64,000 nucleotides of DNA. It comes from Pseudomonas siliginis. Lineage in GTDB: Bacteria > Pseudomonadota > Gammaproteobacteria > Pseudomonadales > Pseudomonadaceae. Numbering within the stretch: position 1 is the first letter of the stretch; the number at the start of each line of letters is the position of its first letter. Under the pieces are notes generated by a model. That model had not been told where the DNA came from and made no database searches. It saw nothing but the letters and a program-made list of their open reading frames with translations. Made by a program: the position numbers and the translations under genes. The stretch lies in contig NZ_JAHSTW010000009.1 in assembly GCF_019145195.1 (NCBI RefSeq), positions 186,001 to 250,000 of the forward strand, read 5' to 3'. Positions 44,929 through 53,046 of the stretch are shown one piece after another.

Positions 44929-45906
44929 CTATCTGGAAATTATTTCCTGACTGCCATCGGCAAGGGTGCGCACCGTCACCGGCAGGATGCTCGGCAAGGC
45001 TTTGAGCAAGGCGTCGGTGTCGTCGGATTTGAACACGCTGGTCAGGCGCAGGCTGGCTACGTTCGGCTGGGTTACGGTCAGCGGCTTGTCGCGATAGCGC
45101 GATACTTCGGCCGCTACCTCGCTGAGGCTGGCGTTGTTGAACACCAGTTTGCCGTTGCGCCATGCGGTCAGTTCCGCCGGGTTGACCGCGTAAGCCGGCA
45201 GCACTTGGCCTTGGGCATCGACCGCAGTGCCGAGGCCTGCGGTGAGGTTGATGAACTCGTTGTCCGGGGCAGCACTTCCCTGCACCTTCACCGTGCCCTG
45301 CTCCACCGCCACGCGGGTCTGCGTGGCATCGCGGCGCACATCGAAACGCGTGCCGGTAACCGTGACCTTGCCGCTGCCGGCTTCGACAATAAACGGACGC
45401 GAGGCGTCGTGTTCAACACTGAACATCGCCTCGCCCGCGCTCAATTCGATCACCCGTCGATCCTTCTCATAACGCACCTGCAAGCGGCTGCGACTGTTCA
45501 GGTCGATCAGCGAACCGTCCGGCAACGCCACATGCTTGCGCTCGCCCGGCGCCGTGGCGAATTCAGCGCGGTAACCGCCCGGATGATTCAAACCACTGAA
45601 CAGGCCAAGCCCCAGCGCTACGGCGAGGACACTCGCGGCGACGGCATAACGCAGCATCGGCCGACGTTCGCGGCGGGGAGTTTGCGCAAGCGCCTGAAGA
45701 CGCGACGTCGGCAGCAGATCAGCCGCCGTCCACAAACCCTGCAGCAACTGGAATTCTTCGCGGTGTTGCGGATGCTCGTTCAGCCAGGCCTCGAAGCGCT
45801 GCTGTTGCTCGACGCTGACATTCGGCTCCTGCAGACGCACGAACCAGGCCGCCGCCTCTTCCCGCACCGCCGTTTGCCCACAGGCGCAATCACCCGCTTC
45901 CATCAT
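44929..45906 (-). CDS. fecR: FecR-type sigma regulator
   Basis: This 325-residue inner-membrane protein has an N-terminal cytosolic anti-sigma domain with EEAAAWFVRLQEP and EAWLNEHPQHREEF. One membrane helix (YAVAASVLAVALGLGLF, ~110-126) is followed by the periplasmic FecR domain (TAPGERKHVALPDGSLIDLNSRSRLQV...GEAMFSVEHDASRPFIV) and a C-terminal STN-contacting part (VFNNASLSEVAAEVSRYRDKPL). It relays occupancy of FecA to FecI. AGGA lies upstream of the ATG at 45906. Confidence 0.94.
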   Translation of the reverse strand: MMEAGDCACGQTAVREEAAAWFVRLQEPNVSVEQQQRFEAWLNEHPQHREEFQLLQGLWTAADLLPTSRLQALAQTPRRERRPMLRYAVAASVLAVALGLGLFSGLNHPGGYRAEFATAPGERKHVALPDGSLIDLNSRSRLQVRYEKDRRVIELSAGEAMFSVEHDASRPFIVEAGSGKVTVTGTRFDVRRDATQTRVAVEQGTVKVQGSAAPDNEFINLTAGLGTAVDAQGQVLPAYAVNPAELTAWRNGKLVFNNASLSEVAAEVSRYRDKPLTVTQPNVASLRLTSVFKSDDTDALLKALPSILPVTVRTLADGSQEIISR

Positions 45907-45946
45907 GGAATGTCCTGTCCGGCTGAGAATGAAAAGGTGCGAACGC

Positions 45947-46438
45947 TCATGACTGCAAGCCATCCAGCCGCTCACGCAGATGGCGCAGGGTGCGGATCAT
46001 ATACTTTTCGACCATGTTCTTGGACAGCCCCAGGCGTTCGGCGATTTCTGCCTGCGTCAGGCCTTCGATCTTCTGCCAGACAAAGATCTTGCGGCAGTTG
46101 AGCGGCAATTCGCTGAGCGCGCGTTCGATGGAATCGGCCAACTGGATCGCGTGCATGTAATGCTCCGGATCGCCCGCCGACGACGCACTGTCATCGACCG
46201 CCTCCGATTCCATGACGCCCCGCCGGTCCTCCCGCCGATAACCGTCAACGGCGATATTGCGTGCGGTCTGATGCAAATACGCACGCGGCTGCTGCACCGC
46301 CGCCGAATCCGCCTCGAGCACCCGCACAAAGGTGTCGTGCGCCAGATCCTCGGCCTGCGCGCGATTGCGCAGGCGACGAGTCCAGGTGCCGATCAACTCT
46401 TCGTAATGCTCGAAAAAGCCGGATCTGCGGGAGCGCAT
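45947..46438 (-). CDS. fecI: FecI-type ECF sigma factor
   Basis: This 163-residue sigma factor has region 2 (EELIGTWTRRLRNRAQAEDLAHDTFVRVLE) and region 4 (ALSELPLNCRKIFVWQKIEGLTQAEIAERLGLSKNMVEKYMIRTL). It directs RNA polymerase to fecA when FecA-FecR signal iron-citrate. It is followed 40 bases later by fecR, the normal order. A Fur-like palindrome lies 34 bases upstream. Confidence 0.94.
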   Translation of the reverse strand: MRSRRSGFFEHYEELIGTWTRRLRNRAQAEDLAHDTFVRVLEADSAAVQQPRAYLHQTARNIAVDGYRREDRRGVMESEAVDDSASSAGDPEHYMHAIQLADSIERALSELPLNCRKIFVWQKIEGLTQAEIAERLGLSKNMVEKYMIRTLRHLRERLDGLQS

Positions 46439-46471
46439 GGGGGATGGGCGGCGTGGTGAGAAAAGGGTGTG

Positions 46472-46490
46472 AATAGTAATGCTTCCTATT
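46472..46490 (-). promoter_or_regulatory. Possible Fur box upstream of fecI
   Basis: AATAGTAATGCTTCCTATT is an imperfect palindrome that agrees with the Fur consensus at about ten of nineteen positions. It lies 34 bases upstream of fecI, where iron repression is expected for this family. The match is only moderate. Confidence 0.35.
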
Positions 46491-46523
46491 AAGGCGAGGC
46501 AATCGATTCCTCGAACAGAGCGC

Positions 46524-47129
46524 TCAGGGCGCGTACCTGGTCAGCCGGGTTCGCTCAACCAGTTGCAGGTAGTTTGCCAACATCGCCAGACCTTGCGGCG
46601 TCATCAATGACTCCGGGTGAAACTGCACGCCATAGATCGGCAGGTCGCGGTGCCGAAGCGCCATGATCTCACCCGGCATGCCGTCGTCATCCAGCACGTG
46701 CGCAGTAGCCACCAATTCGCCGGGCAAGACACCCGCCACCAGAGAGTGGTAACGCGCGACTTGCAAGCCGTCAGGCAAGCCGTCGAACAGGTCACGACTG
46801 TCGTGACTGATACGGGAAACCTTGCCGTGCAGCACCTGCCTCGCCCTGCCCACCTCGCCGCCGAAAGCAGCGGTAACGCATTGATGCCCCAGACAGATGC
46901 CCAATATCGGCAAACGGCCTGCGAAATGATGGATGGCCGCAAGGGAAATGCCCGCTTCTGTTGGAGAGCACGGCCCAGGCGAGACAATCAAAGACTCTGG
47001 CGCCAGCGCTTCGATGTCAGCCAAGGTCATTTCGTCATTACGACGCACTTCAACCTCAGTCCCGAGCATGCCCAGGTACTGCACGATGTTGTAGGTGAAG
47101 GAGTCGTAGTTATCGATCATTAAGTGCAT
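46524..47129 (-). CDS. Anthranilate synthase component II (glutamine amidotransferase)
   Basis: This 201-residue class I amidotransferase starts MHLMIDNYDSFTYN, as TrpG/PabA proteins do. It has the nucleophile in LGICLGHQC and the His-Glu pair in VQFHPES. It supplies ammonia to the chorismate-using partner encoded just upstream, which it overlaps by 20 bases; AGGAG lies seven bases before the chosen ATG. The context suggests a pathway-specific copy rather than the housekeeping trpG, which pseudomonads keep with trpDC. Confidence 0.9.
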   Translation of the reverse strand: MHLMIDNYDSFTYNIVQYLGMLGTEVEVRRNDEMTLADIEALAPESLIVSPGPCSPTEAGISLAAIHHFAGRLPILGICLGHQCVTAAFGGEVGRARQVLHGKVSRISHDSRDLFDGLPDGLQVARYHSLVAGVLPGELVATAHVLDDDGMPGEIMALRHRDLPIYGVQFHPESLMTPQGLAMLANYLQLVERTRLTRYAP

Positions 47130-48633
47130 ATGGCAACTCCTGGCGTTGGGCGATCGATTGACAGCGGCCGGCGGCGACCCGCAGCAACTGGCTTTTCTCC
47201 AGCGTTTCCTGCCACTCACGATCGGCTACCGAATCCTGCACCACGCCGGCGCCGGCCTGAACGTAGAGACGGGCGTCTTGCAGCAGTGCGGTTCGAATGG
47301 CGATCGCCAGGTCGGCACGGCCGCTCCAGTCGAGATAACCGATCGCGCCGCCATACACCCCGCGAGAATGCGGTTCCAGTTCGGCAATGATCTCCAGCGC
47401 CCGCACCTTCGAGGCCCCGCTCAGCGTGCCTGCGGGGAAAATGCTTTTGAGCAGGTCCAGCCCGGTCACGTGGTCCGGCATATGCCCGGTCACGGTTGAG
47501 ACGATGTGCATGACATGGGAGAAATATTCCACATTCAGCAACTGCGTCACCTGCACACTGCCGACGCGAGCCAATCGGCCGAGGTCATTGCGCGACAGGT
47601 CAACGAGCATCATATGCTCGGCAATTTCCTTCGGATCAGCGAGCAGTTCATCCCTGAGTCGGTGGTCTTCGACTGCCCCACTGCCCCGCCGGCGTGTACC
47701 AGCCATTGGCCGGGTGGCCACCGTTTGTTGCTCCTGACGAAACAACATTTCCGGAGAGGCGCCAACCACCTGGCAGTCGCCCAGGTTCAACAAGTAGCGA
47801 TAAGGCGTGTGGCCCAGATCGGACAGGGATCGGTACAGCGCGACGGCGTCCTCGTCGAAAGGCAGGCTCATGCGTTGGGATAAAACCACCTGCATCACAT
47901 CGCCCGCAGCGATGTAGTCCTTGATCCTTGCTACGGCCTCAATGAACGCTGACTTCGGGAAGGCCGATTCGACGACCGGCGTTGTCACCTCGACCACATG
48001 CCCGCCAGAGGCGCGCGGTACGAGCAACGGGCGCACATTTGCGATCAGTCGGTTGAGCCGATCCTGCCCACACTGGTAATCGCCCAGCGCCTTCGGGGGT
48101 TCATGCACGATGCAATAAGCCAGATGCTCGCGGTGATCCAGCACGACGAGATCCATGCTGATCAATTGCAATACATCAGGCAGCTGAAACCCAGAGGGCT
48201 TGCGCGGCACTCGACGCAGACGCGACTCAATGAGCCGAGTCGTTTCGAAACCGAAATAGCCAAAGAACCCACCGCTGAAACATGGCAGGCCCGGGCATTG
48301 CGGTATACGAAAGCCCTTCTGCAACTTGCCCAGTTCTGCCAACGGATCAATACAGTCAATCGTCACCGAAATCTGTCCGTCACGGTACAGGCGCAAGACA
48401 CCCTCATCGAGTTCGACGCGCTGACTGCAAGGCAGGCCAATCACCGAGTACGCCGGCGCGAACATACCCTCGTGCCAGTGGCCGGTTTCGAACAGATAGT
48501 CTTGCCCGCAGTTGGCTAGAGCCTGGTATAGCGCAACGGCTTCCACCTCTGGCGGCAATGACAAGGTTTGCCAAAGCGGCACATGGGTATACCCCGCCTC
48601 GCCGTAGGCAAAAAAATCTTCTAGGCTCAACAT
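47110..48633 (-). CDS. Anthranilate synthase component I (chorismate-binding)
   Basis: This 507-residue TrpE-like enzyme carries the chorismate-binding signatures RPMAGTRRRG, ELLADPKEIAEHMMLVDLSRND, GASKVRALEIIAELE, RGVYGGAIGYLDWSG and YVQAGAGVVQDS. The tryptophan-sensing LLES motif of feedback-inhibited TrpE appears changed to LFETG near residue 49, suggesting a feedback-resistant, pathway-dedicated enzyme. It could also make aminodeoxyisochorismate. Its start overlaps the end of an adenylation-domain remnant by seven bases (GGATGTTGA), and its end overlaps component II. Confidence 0.9.
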   Translation of the reverse strand: MLSLEDFFAYGEAGYTHVPLWQTLSLPPEVEAVALYQALANCGQDYLFETGHWHEGMFAPAYSVIGLPCSQRVELDEGVLRLYRDGQISVTIDCIDPLAELGKLQKGFRIPQCPGLPCFSGGFFGYFGFETTRLIESRLRRVPRKPSGFQLPDVLQLISMDLVVLDHREHLAYCIVHEPPKALGDYQCGQDRLNRLIANVRPLLVPRASGGHVVEVTTPVVESAFPKSAFIEAVARIKDYIAAGDVMQVVLSQRMSLPFDEDAVALYRSLSDLGHTPYRYLLNLGDCQVVGASPEMLFRQEQQTVATRPMAGTRRRGSGAVEDHRLRDELLADPKEIAEHMMLVDLSRNDLGRLARVGSVQVTQLLNVEYFSHVMHIVSTVTGHMPDHVTGLDLLKSIFPAGTLSGASKVRALEIIAELEPHSRGVYGGAIGYLDWSGRADLAIAIRTALLQDARLYVQAGAGVVQDSVADREWQETLEKSQLLRVAAGRCQSIAQRQELPYALNDR

Positions 48634-48758
48634 CCTTGTGTCTCCGGTTGATCACGCAGTAACAGATCGGCCAACAGCGTCAAAGCCCTGCGATCAGATT
48701 TGCCATTGCGATTGAGAGGGATCTTGTAGGGTGTGGTGCTGCGAATCGGACGGTTGCG
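48627..48758 (-). pseudogene. C-terminal remnant of an adenylation (AMP-binding) domain
   Basis: The last ~30-40 codons upstream of the trpE-like gene read TTPYKIPLNRNGKSDRRALT and end LLLRDQPETQGC. PLNRNGKSDR is the A10 core motif of NRPS-type and acyl-CoA-synthetase-type adenylation domains, whose lysine is catalytic. No start codon, ribosome site or other A-motifs are present; upstream lies a hairpin and then the glutathione transferase gene. The seven-base overlap with the anthranilate synthase start indicates that a full adenylation gene once preceded it in the same operon. Confidence 0.62.
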
Positions 48759-48782
48759 GCCTGCCCCGATACCGGGGCAGGC
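48759..48782 (-). terminator. Hairpin after the glutathione transferase gene
   Basis: GCCTGCCCCG and CGGGGCAGGC pair perfectly around ATAC, eight bases beyond the GST stop. There is no T run, so termination is uncertain. It also marks the upstream edge of the adenylation remnant. Confidence 0.5.
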
Positions 48783-48789
48783 ACAGCGC

Positions 48790-49401
48790 TTATTTCAGCG
48801 GCGTAGCAACAAACTCGGGCAGTTGCTCCACCCGGTCAGCGTAAGCGGCAAGCGCTGTGTAGTTCTGGACCTCGACCAAGTGGGAGACCCTGAACTGGGT
48901 GAAGCGCCAGGCGGCGGCCACGGTTACATCGGCCTGAGACAATTGCGCCGTTGCAAGCCAAGGATTGGCGCTGGCTGCAGCCTTTTCCAGAAGCGCCAAC
49001 GCGGCATGCAATTGCTCGGTGACGCGCGTTTGCCAAGGCTCGTAGTGAAACGCGACCGGTTTGTTGTATTCATACTCTAGCTGGACCGCTTTTTCGCATA
49101 CCGCGAGGCCGAGCCCGATGAGCGACAGCACCTTTTGATGCTCCGCCGAATCCTTCGGCATCAAACTGCGGTTCGGTGCGACCTGCGCCTCCAGATAATC
49201 AAGGATCATCGATGAGTCCATGATCATTTCGCCGTTTTCGCAAATCAGCGTCGGCGCCTTGACCACCGAATTGATGGTTCGAAATTCATCCGTATCGCGA
49301 AACACCGAGATCTGCCGATGTTCATGTTCCAGCCCCATCAGCCGCATAGAAACGGCCACGCGCCGAACATAGGGTGATCCCATCATGCCAACCAGTTTCA
49401 T
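48790..49401 (-). CDS. Glutathione S-transferase
   Basis: This is a 203-residue cytosolic GST. The N-terminal thioredoxin fold has MKLVGMMGSPYVRRVAVSMRLMGLEHEH, with Ser9 as likely glutathione-activating residue, then VVKAPTLICENGEMIMDSSMI. The C-terminal helical domain has LSQADVTVAAAWRFTQ. It lies between the racemase gene and the adenylation remnant, co-directional with the putative metabolite locus. It may act on a pathway intermediate or on a ring-cleavage product; this is inference. Confidence 0.88.
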   Translation of the reverse strand: MKLVGMMGSPYVRRVAVSMRLMGLEHEHRQISVFRDTDEFRTINSVVKAPTLICENGEMIMDSSMILDYLEAQVAPNRSLMPKDSAEHQKVLSLIGLGLAVCEKAVQLEYEYNKPVAFHYEPWQTRVTEQLHAALALLEKAAASANPWLATAQLSQADVTVAAAWRFTQFRVSHLVEVQNYTALAAYADRVEQLPEFVATPLK

Positions 49402-49492
49402 CGCTTTCTCCTGAAATATTGACTATCCGTTTCATCGCCCCCTCCACTCCGTGTGACACTGGTGAACAAAGGGCGAAACTTGTTGTAATCGG

Positions 49493-50305
49493 CTATGCAT
49501 CAATTGGTGCAAACGCCACCCTCGCCCCGTAGAACAACGAGGCTCGTTGTGAAACCGTTGCACTATCGCCAGTCGTCAAGAACCTGTTGTCGCCTGCTCT
49601 TGCACTTGAGAGATGAGGATTACTTTTCAGATACTCCACCAGACTCTCAGCGGCGGCGTCGGACTGGGAAATCAGCCGCATGGAATCCGGCAGCTCGAGG
49701 CGCCAGAGGTGTTCAATAATCGGATAATGCGTACAGCCCAGTATGCAAACATCTGGCACCTGTGGAGCAGCACTCAGGAGCGCATTGACATGTTTACGAA
49801 TCTCAGTGCGCAGCATGTCCTCAGGCACACCTTGTTCAATGAGCAACGCCAGGCCCTGACAGGCTTGTTGGTACACCTTTATATCGGCACGCCGATTATT
49901 GATTTGCGACGCAAAGATATTTGACTGAACCGTGTGCTGAGTCGCGAAGACCGCGACGCTTTGCACTGGATAATCACAAGCAGAGTTCGCGATCCTGTCG
50001 GCGACAGGTGCAACAACGCCGATCACCCTGCGACCGGGATGAACCTCAGCAAGCCACGTCTGCTGCAATCTTTGCAGACTGGTGGCAACCGCCGTGTTAC
50101 AGGCGATGACAACTAATGAGCAGCCATACTTGAAAAGGCGAGTAATGGCGGCCTGGGTAAGATCATGGATATCGTCGACTGCATCATTGCCATAAGGTGC
50201 GTTTCCATGATCACCCAAATAGACGAACTGCTCATCGGGCAGGACCGACTCAAACGCGCGCATTACCGTTAAACCACCGCTGCCGAAATCAAATACGCCA
50301 ATCAA
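49493..50305 (-). CDS. Aspartate/glutamate racemase family protein (MurI-like)
   Basis: This 270-residue protein resembles glutamate racemase: IGVFDFGSGGLTV at the N-terminus, the first catalytic cysteine in VIACNTAVAT, and the second in CILGCTHYPII. The Ser normally following the conserved Asp (FDSG) is Phe here, which may alter substrate choice. AAGGAGG lies eight bases before a TTG at 50305, which also sits at the family's N-terminal position, so I choose that start. An upstream ATG at 50353 would overlap the LysE gene. It is probably an amino-acid racemase of this locus rather than the wall-synthesis MurI. Confidence 0.85.
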   Translation of the reverse strand: MIGVFDFGSGGLTVMRAFESVLPDEQFVYLGDHGNAPYGNDAVDDIHDLTQAAITRLFKYGCSLVVIACNTAVATSLQRLQQTWLAEVHPGRRVIGVVAPVADRIANSACDYPVQSVAVFATQHTVQSNIFASQINNRRADIKVYQQACQGLALLIEQGVPEDMLRTEIRKHVNALLSAAPQVPDVCILGCTHYPIIEHLWRLELPDSMRLISQSDAAAESLVEYLKSNPHLSSARAGDNRFLTTGDSATVSQRASLFYGARVAFAPIDA

Positions 50306-50336
50306 TCCGAATCCCTCCTTGAATACCCGTAAGTTT

Positions 50337-50939
50337 TCAGATAGTTGTCGCAATGGCCGCAGCGACGCCGATATATAAAACCCCTGTTACCACACTCATT
50401 TGGCGTTTTGTGCGAAGAATCTTCGCCGCATGCCCCGCCATGAGCATATACAGTGCATATACTGTGGTAGAGATGAATATTGCCGTCGACACCAATGCAA
50501 TGCACTGCGGAATATACGGCAAGGCGTTATCGATGAACGTTGGAAACAAGATGATGTTGGTCAATATCCCCTTGGGATTTGTAAACGAAACGATCATCGC
50601 TCCGGTAAACATTTGCAGAGGGGTTCGCTTGCGCGAAGTGGCAACTGCAACCTGGGTATGCGAACGCAGCGCTTTAACAGCGAGATAGAGCAGGTAAACA
50701 ACGCCCACCCATTTCAGCCAGAACAAAATACCGGGGTTATCTCTTACCAATATCCCCAGACCGGACAAAACAATAACGGCGTGCCCGCCACTGGCCAGGC
50801 CGAAACCAATGGCAGCTGGAAACGATTCCTTGAAACCATGATCCAGGGCTTGTGCCATGGAAAAGGCAACATTCGGCCCGGGAAGTATCGCGGCCGATAG
50901 AAATACTACGCAAAACAGTATCCAAAGTTGAAAATCCAT
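50337..50939 (-). CDS. LysE/RhtB-family amino acid exporter
   Basis: This 200-residue inner-membrane protein has six predicted helices. It has the family start FLSAAILPGPNVAFSMAQALDHGFKESFPAAIGFGLA and the SFTNPKGIL motif. LysE-type proteins export amino acids or their analogues. Within this run of genes it would export the product or remove a toxic amino-acid-like intermediate. The start at 50939 (MDFQLW) gives the normal family length. Confidence 0.9.
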   Translation of the reverse strand: MDFQLWILFCVVFLSAAILPGPNVAFSMAQALDHGFKESFPAAIGFGLASGGHAVIVLSGLGILVRDNPGILFWLKWVGVVYLLYLAVKALRSHTQVAVATSRKRTPLQMFTGAMIVSFTNPKGILTNIILFPTFIDNALPYIPQCIALVSTAIFISTTVYALYMLMAGHAAKILRTKRQMSVVTGVLYIGVAAAIATTI

Positions 50940-51026
50940 ACCGCGCAATCCCCGCATAAGTCGCGAATTCAAGACAATATTTATTGAAGTTATTCAGTCA
51001 GGTTTTGATACTCGGACTTTCAGTTC

Positions 51027-51740
51027 TCAAGCAGGCGATCCGATCCATTTGGGAAGAAACGCTTTGATCCAGGTCGCCACCGCGCAATCATATTGATGCC
51101 AACCGGCAGTATGTTCGGCTGCAGGCCGGGTACCCGGCGCTTTGAGTCGTTCGCCACCGAGCATTGCCCAACGGTCGATCGTCTCGTAAGTCACTTCCGG
51201 GTGAAACTGCAGAGCGTAGGCGTTAGTTGCATATCGATAGGCCTGAACCGGAAAGGTCGAACCTTCGGCTAGCTGCGTAGCGCCTGGCGGCAGATCGAAG
51301 CCTTCGCTGTGCCATTGATAGACATGGTCTGGAAAAGGAGCGCAGGCGTCAGCCGTTATCTCGTGAGCAGCAGCCAGCGGTGTTATCGGGTAATAACCGG
51401 CCTCGGTTATCCCACTATCCAGTCGGTAGACGCGCGATCCCAAGTGCCGAGTCAGCATTTGCCCGCCCAGACAAAGACCCAGCAAAGGCTTGCCTTCCTT
51501 CAACGGCTTGGCCAACCAGTCGATCTCGTCGCGAATATAAGCGTCGTTATCATTAGCGCTCATCGGGCCGCCGTAAACGGCCACGCCCGCGTGCTCTGCC
51601 ATGCACTGCGGAAGCGGATCACCGAATCGTGGTCGGCGGACATCCAGCTCAAATCCCATTTGATTCAGGAGGACGCCTACGCGGCCGGGCGTCGAGTGTC
51701 CCTGATGCAAAATAATCAAGACCTTGCGTGTTTGACCCAT
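51027..51740 (-). CDS. Class I glutamine amidotransferase (GMP synthase GATase-like)
   Basis: This 237-residue stand-alone amidotransferase or peptidase-like protein has the nucleophile Cys in LLGLCLGGQML and the His-Glu pair in LQFHPEVTYE, plus a conserved YQWHSEGF segment. It belongs to the GMP-synthase-like group of free-standing domains, some of which hydrolyse gamma-glutamyl bonds. GGAG precedes the ATG at 51740 by seven bases. In this locus it could remove a gamma-glutamyl protecting group or amidate an intermediate; unproven. Confidence 0.85.
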   Translation of the reverse strand: MGQTRKVLIILHQGHSTPGRVGVLLNQMGFELDVRRPRFGDPLPQCMAEHAGVAVYGGPMSANDNDAYIRDEIDWLAKPLKEGKPLLGLCLGGQMLTRHLGSRVYRLDSGITEAGYYPITPLAAAHEITADACAPFPDHVYQWHSEGFDLPPGATQLAEGSTFPVQAYRYATNAYALQFHPEVTYETIDRWAMLGGERLKAPGTRPAAEHTAGWHQYDCAVATWIKAFLPKWIGSPA

Positions 51741-51785
51741 TGCACAACTCCATGTGTTCACTGATCAACTTGATCCAGGCCTGAT

Positions 51786-52964
51786 TTAAATCGACGCGGT
51801 GAAGGGAGGACTGCCCACCCACAGTTCGGCGAAATTCTGCGCCGCCGGGCCAGTGCCGAGAATGCGGTCAAGTTCAGCTATTTGAAGTCGTCTGTGGAAT
51901 TGAGCATTGTCGTCATAACGATGCAGCAACATCGCCATCGAATGGGAAAATTGCACATCCCGCCACACCTGTTTCAACGCAATGCCGGAATACGACAGCA
52001 ACAGATCGTCCTTGTCGCTGGCATAAAAATGCTCGAAGCCACGAGCCAGAATATTGGCATCGGAGACAGCCAGGTTAAGCCCCTTGGCAGCAGTAGGCGG
52101 CACGATGTGCGCGGCATCGCCCGCGAGGAACAACCTGCCCTTTTGCATTTTTTCGGCAACGAAACTTCTCAGTTGCACAATACTTCTTTCAATAATGGCC
52201 CCGCCGTCAACTTTCTCCGGCCGCCCTTCAATCCGCGATTGCAAGAGATCCCAGATGCGCGCGGCAGACCATTCATTGGGATCTTCGTCCGGAGAACATT
52301 GCAGATAAATTCTTGAAACCTTCGCCGAGCGCATGGTGAACAATGCCAGCCCGGTTTCGTGGCTGGAAAAGATGACATCCTTGGCAATTGGCGTCATTTC
52401 GGCGAGTACCGCCAGCCATGCAAACGGGTAAGCATGGGAATAACAAGTTAGTGCGTCAGCGATTTGCGGCCGGCAAATGCCATGAAAGCCGTCGCAGCCG
52501 ACAACAAAATCACATTCAACACTCTGCTGCCTGCCGTCATGTCGGAACGTCACCGAAGGCGAGTTACCATCAGTGCCATGCACTTGGACATCGGCAGCGC
52601 CAAACAGCAGCGGATACTCTGTCCGCAACCTTGCTGCGACGAGATCCTTGATGATTTCCTGTTGCCCGTAAATCATTACGGTTTGCCCGGTGAGTGCCTC
52701 GAAATCCAGTTCACGGGTAGATCCGTCGTAATGGAACTGCAGGGTGGAATGTTTCATCCCTTCAGCATGAACTCTTTCACCCACACCACTTTGTGTCAGG
52801 ATGCGGACAGTCGCGGGTGTAATCTGACCCGCACGACTGCGTCCCTCGACGTATTCCCTGGATCGGCTTTCAACAATGATATTGCTGATATTCATCTGAG
52901 AAAGCAGTTGCCCCAACATTAATCCAGCCGGCCCTGCTCCAACGATTGCAACCTTTGTCCGCAT
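51786..52964 (-). CDS. PobA-like flavin monooxygenase with altered active site
   Basis: This 392-residue class A flavoprotein aligns along its length with 4-hydroxybenzoate 3-monooxygenase. It has VAIVGAGPAGLMLGQLL, GRSRAG, DFVVGCDGFHGICR and GRLFLAGDAAHIVPPTAAKGLN. By my alignment the carboxylate-binding trio is kept as T210, R212 and Y220 (PobA Ser212, Arg214, Tyr222). The phenol-activating tyrosines are replaced: Tyr201 by F199 and Tyr385 by W382. The substrate is thus probably an aromatic acid other than 4-hydroxybenzoate, plausibly an aminobenzoate given the anthranilate synthase genes downstream. Confidence 0.88.
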   Translation of the reverse strand: MRTKVAIVGAGPAGLMLGQLLSQMNISNIIVESRSREYVEGRSRAGQITPATVRILTQSGVGERVHAEGMKHSTLQFHYDGSTRELDFEALTGQTVMIYGQQEIIKDLVAARLRTEYPLLFGAADVQVHGTDGNSPSVTFRHDGRQQSVECDFVVGCDGFHGICRPQIADALTCYSHAYPFAWLAVLAEMTPIAKDVIFSSHETGLALFTMRSAKVSRIYLQCSPDEDPNEWSAARIWDLLQSRIEGRPEKVDGGAIIERSIVQLRSFVAEKMQKGRLFLAGDAAHIVPPTAAKGLNLAVSDANILARGFEHFYASDKDDLLLSYSGIALKQVWRDVQFSHSMAMLLHRYDDNAQFHRRLQIAELDRILGTGPAAQNFAELWVGSPPFTASI

Positions 52965-53046
52965 AGGGTTGTCCCTCTGAGTAATAAGGCTTAAAGCAAA
53001 CACAATTCAAATGGCCGGGACGCTGCCTTCGCCATCCATGTCGAAA

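Noticed and set aside
46524..47129. Housekeeping trpG
   Set aside because: It pairs with its own trpE-like partner inside an unusual locus and lacks trpD/trpC neighbours.
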